From Chitinophagales bacterium (lineage in GTDB: Bacteria > Bacteroidota > Bacteroidia > Chitinophagales > UBA2359), in NCBI GenBank assembly GCA_020629335.1, contig JAHDDN010000305.1, positions 1 to 6,554 of the forward strand: a stretch of 6,554 nt of DNA, read 5' to 3'. This document shows, one piece after another, positions 1 to 6,502 of this stretch (its first letter is position 1; every line of letters starts with the position of its first letter). The position numbers and the translations under genes were made by a program. The notes under the pieces are model-generated. The model did no database searches, was not told the origin of the DNA, and worked only from the letters and a program-made list of their open reading frames with translations.

Positions 1-1573
1 TATTTTGCAGCTCAACGATATGTTGTTGGCTGAATTGAAGGATATTGCAGCGTCTTTATCAGTCGATTCCTATAAAAATCTCACCAAACAAGAACTCATC
101 TTCAAAATTCTTGACACACAACCCAACGATTCGGAAGAGGAAGAAAAAGTAGAAGAAAAACCCAAAAAGAAGAAAAGCAGCTCCAAAACTAAAAAAGTCA
201 AAAAAGTTAAAAAATCGGCTAAAAAAAGTACGGAAGGCGAAGAAGAAAAACCAAAGAAAAAACGAACTCGTAAAAAAATCGTTAAAGAGGTAGAAGAAGA
301 AGCGCCCATTATTGAAGAGGAGCCAATAGAAGAAGCACCCGAAGAAGAACTCTTAACTGAAGCACCTTCTGATCCAGAAGAAGAAATCTTAGAAAAAGAC
401 GAATCTCCAATACCTCCACAAGCACGTACCCGATATAAAGAGAAATTCAATATCGAAATTGATGGTATTATTGAAGGAGAAGGAGTACTGGAAATCATGT
501 CTGATGGCTATGGCTTCCTTAGATCTTCTGACTATAATTATCTGACTTCTCCTGATGATATTTATGTTTCACCTTCACAGATTAAGCTTTTTGATCTCAA
601 AACAGGTGATACAGTATTGGGAACAATCAGACCTCCAAAGGAAGGCGAGAAATATTTCGCATTGCTTAAAGTCAACGAAATCAATGGCACCACTGCCAGC
701 CGTGTAAGAGATCGAATTCCATTTGATTACCTAACACCTCTCTTCCCTGACGAAAAGCTAACCTTAGCCAAAGAAGCTGACGAAACCTCTATGCGTATCG
801 TCGATCTTTTTACTCCTATTGGTAAAGGACAACGTGGACTAATCGTAGCACAACCCAAAACAGGTAAGACACACTTACTAAAAATGGTGGCTAATGCTGT
901 TGCCAAAAACCACCCAGAGGTTTATTTAATCATCTTACTGATTGATGAACGTCCAGAGGAAGTAACAGATATGGAACGAAGTGTAGATGCTGAAGTAGTA
1001 GCCTCCACTTTCGATGAGCCAGCTGAAAGACACGTAAAGGTAGCCAGCATCGTTTTAGAGAAAGCAAAGAGATTAGTAGAGTGTGGTAATGATGTAATGA
1101 TTCTACTGGATTCTATCACTCGTCTGGCAAGAGCCCACAACACGGTCGTGCCTGCTTCTGGTAAGGTATTATCAGGCGGTGTCGAATCAAGTGCATTACA
1201 TAAGCCAAAGAAATTCTTCGGAGCTGCCAGAAATATCGAGCATGGTGGTTCTTTAACCATCTTAGCAACTGCCTTAATTGATACTGGATCAAGAATGGAT
1301 GAAGTCATCTTTGAGGAATTCAAAGGTACTGGTAATATGGAACTCCAACTGGATAGAAAATTATCTAATAAACGTATCTTCCCTGCCGTAGATGTTACTG
1401 CTTCAAGTACAAGACGTGAAGATCTACTTTACGATAAAGATGTTCTACAACGTATGTGGATACTTCGTAACCACTTAGCAGATATGAATACAGAAGAAGC
1501 GATGCAATTCTTAATGCAACAAATGAAAGGAACTCGCTCTAATGACGAGTTCTTAATTTCTATGAATGGGTAA
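1..1573 (+). CDS. rho: Transcription termination factor Rho, 5' end truncated by the window
   Basis: Rho is a hexameric RNA-dependent ATPase/helicase that binds nascent RNA in the cytoplasm and releases RNA polymerase. Numbering residues from the codon at 5-7: a Rho_N SAP-like segment (about 1-37), a highly charged, low-complexity insertion (about 38-150), the cold-shock-like RNA-binding domain (about 155-228, with DGYGFLRS and [11 protein letters not shown]), then the ATPase core. The core shows Walker [10 protein letters not shown] (282-290), Walker B VMILLDS (364-370), the Q-loop SGKVLSGG (385-392) and the R-loop KGTGNMEL (440-447), all close to E. coli Rho. The TTG at 5 is probably not the start: the preceding codon (2-4) is Ile in frame, and Bacteroidota Rho proteins commonly begin Met-x-x-Ile-Leu-Gln-Leu-Asn, so the ATG should lie just outside the window. 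The gene converges on ribE and ends 5 bases before a strong hairpin terminator. Its promoter and leader are not visible. Identity is essentially certain. Confidence 0.97.
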   Translation, partial: ILQLNDMLLAELKDIAASLSVDSYKNLTKQELIFKILDTQPNDSEEEEKVEEKPKKKKSSSKTKKVKKVKKSAKKSTEGEEEKPKKKRTRKKIVKEVEEEAPIIEEEPIEEAPEEELLTEAPSDPEEEILEKDESPIPPQARTRYKEKFNIEIDGIIEGEGVLEIMSDGYGFLRSSDYNYLTSPDDIYVSPSQIKLFDLKTGDTVLGTIRPPKEGEKYFALLKVNEINGTTASRVRDRIPFDYLTPLFPDEKLTLAKEADETSMRIVDLFTPIGKGQRGLIVAQPKTGKTHLLKMVANAVAKNHPEVYLIILLIDERPEEVTDMERSVDAEVVASTFDEPAERHVKVASIVLEKAKRLVECGNDVMILLDSITRLARAHNTVVPASGKVLSGGVESSALHKPKKFFGAARNIEHGGSLTILATALIDTGSRMDEVIFEEFKGTGNMELQLDRKLSNKRIFPAVDVTASSTRREDLLYDKDVLQRMWILRNHLADMNTEEAMQFLMQQMKGTRSNDEFLISMNG

Positions 1574-1578
1574 AGGAT

Positions 1579-1636
1579 AAAGTAGACAAAAAAAGGGGCT
1601 AACATTTTCATGTTAGCCCCTTTTTTTGTCTACTTT
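1579..1636. terminator. Bidirectional intrinsic terminator, perfect 27-bp inverted repeat
   Basis: Bases 1579-1605 and 1610-1636 are exact reverse complements around a 4-base loop (1606-1609). Each arm has three parts: an outer 9-bp segment (aaagtagac / gtctacttt), a 7-base A or T tract, and an inner GC-rich stem (ggggctaacat / atgttagcccc). Read in either direction it gives an A-tract, an 11-bp hairpin and a U-tract, the standard layout of a two-way intrinsic terminator. It would end the rho transcript from the left and the ribE transcript from the right. The loop is UUUC in the rho direction and GAAA, a GNRA tetraloop, in the ribE direction. The right outer arm contains the ribE stop codon (TAG, 1630-1632) and its last Lys codon. 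Confidence 0.93.
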
Positions 1637-2229
1637 GATGTCGGCATATACTTTTTAAACAAAGCAGTGATATACTTCCCAATAATATCAAACTCCAGAT
1701 TAACGACTGTACCTGGTACTATTTGATGAAAATTAGTATGTTCATAGGTATAAGGAATAATCGCCACCGAAAATTGATGCTCGCTAACGTCTACTAATGT
1801 CAAGCTTACCCCATTCACACAAGCAGAACCTTTTTCGACTAACACATTATCCTCACTTTCATAGTCAAAAGTAAAGTACCAACTACCACCAGCTTCCTTC
1901 ACCGATTTACAAACAGCAGTCTGATCTACATGCCCTTGTACAAAGTGTCCATCTACTCGATGATTAGCAGTCATACAACGCTCCAAGTTGATCTTATCTC
2001 CTTCTTTCAAAAACTGAAAGTTGGATTTCAAAATAGTTTCCTTGATAGCGGTGACGGTGTAAACATCATCCTCTATTTTCACAACCGTTAAGCATACGCC
2101 ATTATGCGCTACACTTTGATCTATTTTTAATTCTGAGGTGATAGTTGATCGGATATTAAGGTGGACATTTTCTGCCTCTTTTTCAATCTTTACTAATTCC
2201 CCTACTGTTTCTATTATTCCTGTAAACAT
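1630..2229 (-). CDS. ribE: Riboflavin synthase, alpha subunit
   Basis: This cytoplasmic enzyme catalyses the last step of riboflavin synthesis, dismutation of two 6,7-dimethyl-8-ribityllumazine molecules to riboflavin and 5-amino-6-ribitylaminouracil; it normally works as a trimer. The 199 residues match the usual length of about 200 and show the family's two tandem lumazine-binding barrels. Barrel one has the invariant start MFTGIIE, NGVCLTV (43-49) with the conserved Cys, and INLER (80-84). Barrel two has DGHFVQGHVD (93-102), KGSACVNGVSLTL (133-145), IPYTYEHTNF (158-167) and LEFDIIGKYI (178-187). The ATG at 2229 is fixed by the conserved MFTGIIE terminus. The start lies 6 bases after the stop of the upstream secreted-protein gene, so the two are probably cotranscribed. 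No FMN riboswitch can precede it, because the upstream DNA is coding. No strong Shine-Dalgarno is present, as is usual in Bacteroidota. The symbols ribE and ribC are both used for this enzyme. Confidence 0.96.
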   Translation of the reverse strand: MFTGIIETVGELVKIEKEAENVHLNIRSTITSELKIDQSVAHNGVCLTVVKIEDDVYTVTAIKETILKSNFQFLKEGDKINLERCMTANHRVDGHFVQGHVDQTAVCKSVKEAGGSWYFTFDYESEDNVLVEKGSACVNGVSLTLVDVSEHQFSVAIIPYTYEHTNFHQIVPGTVVNLEFDIIGKYITALFKKYMPTSK

Positions 2230-2235
2230 TTTACT

Positions 2236-4971
2236 TTATCTCATTAATTGTATGTAACCATCTAAACGATCAAAGCGGATTTCTTGACCTGCACTATTAC
2301 GTTCAAATACATCGCAAGTGTAATAATATACGCCCTCTGCGACTTCATTACCATTCATATGCCTTCCATCCCAATTGATGAAGGGGTCATTTGTTGTATA
2401 TACCAATTCTCCCCAACGGCTGAATATCTCCATCTTAATAGTACTCACAAAGCGATTACCTCTTAACGGAACAAATAGATCATTCTGATTATCAGCATTA
2501 GGCGTAAAGACATTAGGCAGCTCAAATTTAGGACAATTCTCTTTACAAATGATATTACTATAAACACTTTCGTTATAAAAAGAATCAATCGCTGTCACAG
2601 CATAGCAGCCTGATAAGGTTCCTTCTAAAATATGCTCATAACTAGTATTCGTAGCATCAAAAGTAGAATCAATTAGGCTATAGTTCTCAGCATCAGAAAA
2701 GCCATAGTAAATATAATAGCCAATGACATCATCAGCACAATTATCATTTGGATTATTCCAGCTTAAATCATTGGTATACTCTTCTTCTAACCACTCCTCC
2801 CCTTCTATATCACAATCATTACCGACTACCAAAGTTGGTGGGCATGGTGCCTCTGTATCAATTGGTTCATCACATAGCTCTTGTGATAAATTAATCAGCG
2901 GATCAGGTATTTCCTCTTCATCACTTCCATAAGTACCGATACACTCTACATAATAACAATAAGAACGTCCATTAATTAAGTCCAAATCTTCATAATAAGG
3001 CTCTGATGTATTCGTCAAAAATTCATAAGAAGATGTGGTATTATTATAGCGGTAGAATTTATACTCATAGTTCAACCAAGGAACAATAGCCTCCACACTT
3101 AGGTTAAGCTGATTATCCGTTGGTGTGATACTTAGAAAAGGAGAACTGGCCTCCTCTGTATCATCAATTGGAATATTTCCCTGACTATAAAAACTTAGTT
3201 TATAATTCCAGGGCTGATCAACGGTATTGACATTTGTATCTTCCCATTCTGTCTCATGTTCTTCTCCAAAGCTATCGTAATTGAAAGTTTGAATGGTATT
3301 AAAGCCATTGGTATCTTCTCTCTTTAGTTCGTATTTATAAGGGCCTGGATTGGCTATAGTATCCAGCGCTTCAGCATCTGGCTTCACCCAAGCAATAAAG
3401 ACTTGCCCATTCATATCCGTCTCATCAATGCTAACATTCGTAATGATGGGAGCATCTCTTGGCAGTTCTACACAAATATTTTCTGATGGCTGACTGGCCA
3501 CTAAATTGATTGGAAAATTATTCTCTGTCAAAACATCTGAAAATTCTGCTACTACTCGATATGAGTAAGTCAACCCTCTAACAGCCGTTTCATCCAAGAA
3601 AGTATATTCTTTGATTCCTTGTGCTAATTTGATATAGTTGGTTCCATTTAACCCACGTTCACAGTTATCAAAAACTTGCTCATCACAACCAACCGATCGC
3701 CAGATAGAGAAGCCTAAAAACTTATCCGTATCTTCACAAATATATGGACTGGCCCAATCTAATTGTACTCCCTCAGGAATGATCTGCGCCAATAAGTCCG
3801 CAGGAGGAGGAGGTACCACCGATACCTGCCAAGTCTCCAAATCTACCAATGGAGTAGGCTCTCCGTTATGCACAAAATCATCAGATGCTTTGAATACGAT
3901 CGTATACTCGTCACTAAATATATGGTTACAATTGGTATCCCAATTAAATAGCCATTCAGCGAAATTGCCATTTTCCACTAAAGGTGTGAAGGTCGCTGGA
4001 TCAACGATTTCAAATGGGCCACCAAAAGCGGAAAGAGTAACTGTTTGATCTTCATTGGGGTCGGTAGCTGTGACTACTATTTCTAAGCTTTCGCCTATAT
4101 AAACACAAGTATCATTTAATGTTACTATTTCTGGAGGTTCATTATTAAGATCCTCTACAATTACCTGCATATCTCTAATGATATTACCTATCTGTACTCC
4201 GTTCCGAAATTCTCTAATAAGGAAGGCTATATTATAAATACCTTCTTGCTGTGGCGCATCCCAAATAAACTCACCTGTACTTGAGTTAAGGGTCATATTA
4301 TTGGCTGCTATATTCACAATTTCATCTGGATATTGGTAGTTAGGTACTGGTACACCAATGCCTTCTAATGGCGGAATTAACTCAAAGTATAGGCTATCTC
4401 CATCCACATCAAAAGCATTAGGATTATGCACAAAGGGATAACCTACATTCGCATAATCAATGGGCGGTTGATAAAGGACGGGAGAATTATTATAACCAAA
4501 GAATTGGGGATCAAGCAGGAATAAGGTATCCTGTATAAAGAAGGGAATATCTACGGATTCCCCAAAATTGATATTTACAACTTCATCAATCCGATTGGGG
4601 TCTTCCATAGAAACAACATAGAAGAAAAAGAAATTAGAATAGGTATGAGTTCCTTTATATTCGTTCTTTTTGATATCATTTTCTAGAAATTCTCCTTGAT
4701 ATTGTCCTTGTGAAAGCGCTCCATTAGTACGAGGCAACATAGAGCTGGTTCCATCTCCCCATTCAACACGTAGGCTATCACGGTCTGCACTATCGCTAAT
4801 ACCACCTGTCTTAGTGTAAGTAACGACAGTGAATTCATAACGATAGGGTTTCCCATCTAAGGGAGCGTGAACATAGGTAATTTCGCCTGCTCTATTGTGT
4901 GTTGCTCCGACTTCTTGATAAAAGAGGGTAAAGAGCAGCAATAGTGCTATTATGTTGATTAGTATTTTCAT
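2236..4971 (-). CDS. Large secreted multidomain protein with T9SS type B (gliding-motility-associated) C-terminal domain
   Basis: A 911-residue exported protein of unknown specific function. Residues 1-23 form a typical signal peptide (Lys, then a hydrophobic run, likely cleavage after VGA), so the mature protein starts THNRAGEITY, a motif recurrent at the N-terminus of large T9SS-exported Bacteroidota proteins. Visible architecture: a PKD-like segment (about 26-160, VEWGDGTS at 69-76); two Ig/cadherin-like repeats (about 165-275 and 278-387, with FDVDGDSLYFEL and STGEFIWDAP in the first); a proline run (387-390); a series of fibronectin type III-like segments (about 390-810, with typical YSYRVVA and YCYYVEC strands); and the CHU_C domain (815-911, coding bases about 2239-2529), marked by LPNVFTPNADNQNDLF, IFSRWGELVY, WDGR and GVYYY. 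The CHU_C domain directs outer-membrane export and cell-surface attachment or release by T9SS in this family. A role in adhesion, gliding or polymer binding is inference. No catalytic motif is seen. It is probably the first gene of a transcript continuing into ribE. Confidence 0.93.
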   Translation of the reverse strand: MKILINIIALLLLFTLFYQEVGATHNRAGEITYVHAPLDGKPYRYEFTVVTYTKTGGISDSADRDSLRVEWGDGTSSMLPRTNGALSQGQYQGEFLENDIKKNEYKGTHTYSNFFFFYVVSMEDPNRIDEVVNINFGESVDIPFFIQDTLFLLDPQFFGYNNSPVLYQPPIDYANVGYPFVHNPNAFDVDGDSLYFELIPPLEGIGVPVPNYQYPDEIVNIAANNMTLNSSTGEFIWDAPQQEGIYNIAFLIREFRNGVQIGNIIRDMQVIVEDLNNEPPEIVTLNDTCVYIGESLEIVVTATDPNEDQTVTLSAFGGPFEIVDPATFTPLVENGNFAEWLFNWDTNCNHIFSDEYTIVFKASDDFVHNGEPTPLVDLETWQVSVVPPPPADLLAQIIPEGVQLDWASPYICEDTDKFLGFSIWRSVGCDEQVFDNCERGLNGTNYIKLAQGIKEYTFLDETAVRGLTYSYRVVAEFSDVLTENNFPINLVASQPSENICVELPRDAPIITNVSIDETDMNGQVFIAWVKPDAEALDTIANPGPYKYELKREDTNGFNTIQTFNYDSFGEEHETEWEDTNVNTVDQPWNYKLSFYSQGNIPIDDTEEASSPFLSITPTDNQLNLSVEAIVPWLNYEYKFYRYNNTTSSYEFLTNTSEPYYEDLDLINGRSYCYYVECIGTYGSDEEEIPDPLINLSQELCDEPIDTEAPCPPTLVVGNDCDIEGEEWLEEEYTNDLSWNNPNDNCADDVIGYYIYYGFSDAENYSLIDSTFDATNTSYEHILEGTLSGCYAVTAIDSFYNESVYSNIICKENCPKFELPNVFTPNADNQNDLFVPLRGNRFVSTIKMEIFSRWGELVYTTNDPFINWDGRHMNGNEVAEGVYYYTCDVFERNSAGQEIRFDRLDGYIQLMR

Positions 4972-5029
4972 GTACTCAATATTTAACTTACACTATTTTT
5001 AACGGTTGATTAAGGGTATTGTTGTTTTG

Positions 5030-5165
5030 GCTTAGGGATGGTAGTAGGAACGTAGCAGTGCTACGTCCGTACGGAGGGCGTTCATGACGTGACTTACGTA
5101 GCTTAGGACGCAGCCCGACCCGAAGGGGAAGCCCCAAGTAAGGACAAATTGCAACTCGCCCTTAC
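5030..5165. repeat. GC-rich, hairpin-dense intergenic element, possible dispersed repeat
   Basis: The 205-bp gap between the glycosyltransferase stop and the secreted-protein start has a core unlike its surroundings. Bases 5048-5135 count to 54 G/C of 88 (61%), while the flanks and adjacent genes are clearly AT-richer. The core holds many small symmetric motifs: a 7-bp hairpin (5050-5066), a 10-bp palindrome tccgtacgga (5066-5075), tcatga (5082-5087), tacgta, a GGGG-AAG-CCCC hairpin (5125-5135), and a gtaagg/ccttac pair (5138-5143 with 5160-5165) enclosing ttgcaa. Direct repeats gcttagg (5030-5036, 5101-5107) and acgtagc (5050-5056, 5096-5102) also occur. No convincing reading frame or start codon is present. 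It could act as a 3' structure for the glycosyltransferase transcript or be a REP-like genomic repeat; its limits are approximate. Only one copy lies in this window, so calling it a dispersed repeat is inference. Confidence 0.5.
5050..5066. other. Compact hairpin, 7-bp stem and 3-nt loop
   Basis: The arms acgtagc (5050-5056) and gctacgt (5060-5066) are exact complements around the loop agt. The centre, TAGCAGTGCTA (5053-5063), matches TAGCAGCGCTA at 6400-6410 in the other intergenic gap except for one loop base. A second acgtagc at 5096-5102 could compete for pairing with 5060-5066, so alternative folds are possible. There is no T-run on either side, so it is not an intrinsic terminator. Confidence 0.55.
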
Positions 5166-5176
5166 AAGATACTTAT

Positions 5177-6322
5177 TTATATCCTATTTTTCAGCAGAGC
5201 CTTTTCGATACAACGCCAGAAACGATCTGCGGTTTTATCCCATCCAAAGGCTTCTCTTTGTTTTTGTCCTTTTTGGATAAGCTCTTGCCTTAAGTTGGGA
5301 TCTTGATAAATCGCTTGCATGGCTTCTGCGATCTGTTCATAAGACGTTGGATTGACCAAAATAGCTGCCTCTCCTGCCACTTCGGGCATAGAAGATACCG
5401 TGGAGGTGATCACAGGAACATCGCAGCACATGGCTTCCAAAATGGGAATACCGAAACCTTCAAATAAGGAAGCATAAACTTGCGAAAGGGCTGATGCAGT
5501 AATTTTGGCTAATTCGTCCAACTGAATGTGGCCTAAAAAGATAACCTCCTCTTTGTATTGCATTTGATTATAGATATCGAATATTTCTTTGTGATCCCAT
5601 GCTTTTCGGCCTACTATCAGCAACTTGACATCGGTATCAATAGACTTACGGAAAGCGTCATAGGCTTTGAAAAGATTGCCGACATTTTTGCGGGGATGAA
5701 TAGCTCCTACAAAAAGGAAATAATCGCAGCCCTGAGTGTATTTTTTTTTGACTTGTTCTTTAGCCGTTTCTGAAAGGGGCTGAAATTCCTCATTCCCGCC
5801 ATTATAGACAACATCTATTTTATCTAAAGCAACTTGATATCGCTGAGAAACATCTTGCTTAGTGTATTCAGATACGGTCGCTATCCGAGTCGCTTTTTGG
5901 GCAAATTTAGGCGTATAGTGTCGATAGTATTTACCGACTAACTTGGGTACGTGAGTTGGGTAGTGCTCAAATCCTAAATCGTGGAGAACAACTACAGAAG
6001 GCACATCGGTTTTGAGGGAAAGATAACCATCTGTAGAAACAAATATATCAGGCTTTATCTTTTTTAAGGCACGAGGCACCGCATATTCGAACCAAGTATA
6101 CCATAGAAAGGGATGACGAGCAGGAGGAGCTAAAGATTTGCCTTTAACATTGGGACCGAAGATAAAAGAAGAATCATAAGCTCGATCAAATAGAAAGACA
6201 AAGTCATGTTCAGGATGATTTTGAGTAATGCGCTGAAGAGATTCTTTAGTGAATCTTCCAATGCCTTCTAATTTTCCTTTGATCAGGAAACGGGTGTTTA
6301 TCGCTATGGTTTTGGGGGTCAT
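5177..6322 (-). CDS. Glycosyltransferase, GT-B fold, GT4-like family
   Basis: A predicted cytoplasmic or membrane-associated transferase moving a sugar from a nucleotide-sugar donor to a glycan or lipid-linked acceptor, typically in lipopolysaccharide, exopolysaccharide or capsule synthesis. The 381 residues are a normal length for the family. The N-terminal acceptor domain has AINTRFL (7-13), the glycine-rich GKLEGIGRF (16-24), and HDLG (114-117) preceded by a beta-strand. The linker region has VSEYTKQD (150-157). The C-terminal Glycos_transf_1 domain (about 200-375) has FVGAIHPRKN (204-213), LLIVGRK (234-240), and the retaining-GT EX7E motif EGFGIPILE (288-296), followed by VPVITSTVSSMPEVAGEAA. 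No signal peptide or membrane helix is visible. The ATG at 6322 fits directly before the first beta-strand and gives the family's usual short N-terminus. A run of nine A (coding strand, 5741-5749) encodes Lys192-194. Donor and acceptor cannot be named. The divergent partial gene at 6503 may belong to the same surface-glycan locus. Confidence 0.93.
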   Translation of the reverse strand: MTPKTIAINTRFLIKGKLEGIGRFTKESLQRITQNHPEHDFVFLFDRAYDSSFIFGPNVKGKSLAPPARHPFLWYTWFEYAVPRALKKIKPDIFVSTDGYLSLKTDVPSVVVLHDLGFEHYPTHVPKLVGKYYRHYTPKFAQKATRIATVSEYTKQDVSQRYQVALDKIDVVYNGGNEEFQPLSETAKEQVKKKYTQGCDYFLFVGAIHPRKNVGNLFKAYDAFRKSIDTDVKLLIVGRKAWDHKEIFDIYNQMQYKEEVIFLGHIQLDELAKITASALSQVYASLFEGFGIPILEAMCCDVPVITSTVSSMPEVAGEAAILVNPTSYEQIAEAMQAIYQDPNLRQELIQKGQKQREAFGWDKTADRFWRCIEKALLKNRI

Positions 6323-6346
6323 GTTTTAGTAATATGAATTAATTAA

Positions 6347-6366
6347 ATTGTGCCATTTAGCACAAT
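6347..6366. promoter_or_regulatory. Hairpin or operator-like inverted repeat upstream of the glycosyltransferase
   Basis: attgtgc (6347-6353) and gcacaat (6360-6366) are exact 7-bp complements separated by 6 bases. The element ends 24 bases before the glycosyltransferase ATG, in its likely 5' leader or promoter. It could be an RNA hairpin near the ribosome-binding region or a dyad site for a DNA-binding protein; the sequence does not decide between these. No clear Bacteroidota promoter (TTTG, about 19 bases, TAnnTTTG) was found to anchor a transcription start. Confidence 0.4.
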
Positions 6367-6397
6367 ATTTTTAGTTAAGACAAGGCATTTTTAAAGG

Positions 6398-6412
6398 CAT
6401 AGCAGCGCTATG
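6398..6412. other. Compact hairpin, 6-bp stem, sharing its core with 5053-5063
   Basis: catagc (6398-6403) and gctatg (6407-6412) pair exactly around the loop agc. The core TAGCAGCGCTA (6400-6410) differs by one loop base from the hairpin core in the 4972-5176 gap, and the next stem base pair differs compensatorily (A-T here, G-C there). The heptamer aaggcat occurs at 6382-6388 and again at 6394-6400. It lies in the AT-rich divergent gap; its function is unknown. Confidence 0.45.
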
Positions 6413-6442
6413 GCTTCAAAAAATAATGCAGTATTAATTAAA

Positions 6443-6491
6443 AAGATAAAGCTTAATGGACTAATTTATTTAGTTTACATTACTTTATCTT
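6443..6491. promoter_or_regulatory. Extended AT-rich stem-loop just upstream of the right-edge gene
   Basis: Three nested complementary segments form a long hairpin: aagataaag (6443-6451) with ctttatctt (6483-6491), taatg (6454-6458) with catta (6478-6482), and actaa (6460-6464) with ttagt (6470-6474), closing on the loop tttat. This gives 19 base pairs with only small bulges. It ends 11 bases before the ATG at 6503, so it may sit in that gene's 5' leader. Read on the - strand it is followed by TTTTTAATTAAT, so a weak - strand terminator is an alternative. Confidence 0.4.
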
Positions 6492-6502
6492 ACTTTTACG
6501 CC

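Noticed and set aside
5..7. TTG as the true rho start codon
   Set aside because: The upstream codon (2-4) is in-frame Ile, and Bacteroidota Rho proteins normally have a few residues including Ile-Leu before Gln-Leu-Asn. The start most likely lies outside the window.
70..498. Ser-rich open frame on the - strand opposite the rho insertion
   Set aside because: It is the antisense of Lys/Glu-rich codons (ttc, ttt, tct reversed), low complexity, with no recognisable family. rho is clearly the real gene here.
922..1323. Open frame on the - strand opposite the Rho ATPase core
   Set aside because: It lies entirely under the most conserved part of rho and shows no independent motifs.
2230..2300. FMN riboswitch controlling ribE
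   Set aside because: The DNA immediately upstream of ribE is the coding 3' end of the CHU_C domain, and no conserved FMN aptamer segments are present.
3638..4048. Open frames on the + strand opposite the secreted protein (also 2284-2466 and 2723-2932)
   Set aside because: These are shadow frames of a continuous 911-codon gene with clear domains; none shows a recognisable fold or motif.
5125..5165. Intrinsic terminator for the glycosyltransferase
   Set aside because: Hairpins exist (GGGG/CCCC and gtaagg/ccttac) but neither is followed by a T-run on the transcribed strand.
6323..6502. Bacteroidota-type promoters (TTTG, about 19 bases, TAnnTTTG) in the divergent gap
   Set aside because: Only partial matches such as TAGTTTAC and AAATATTG were seen, without a properly spaced upstream TTTG; too weak to annotate.
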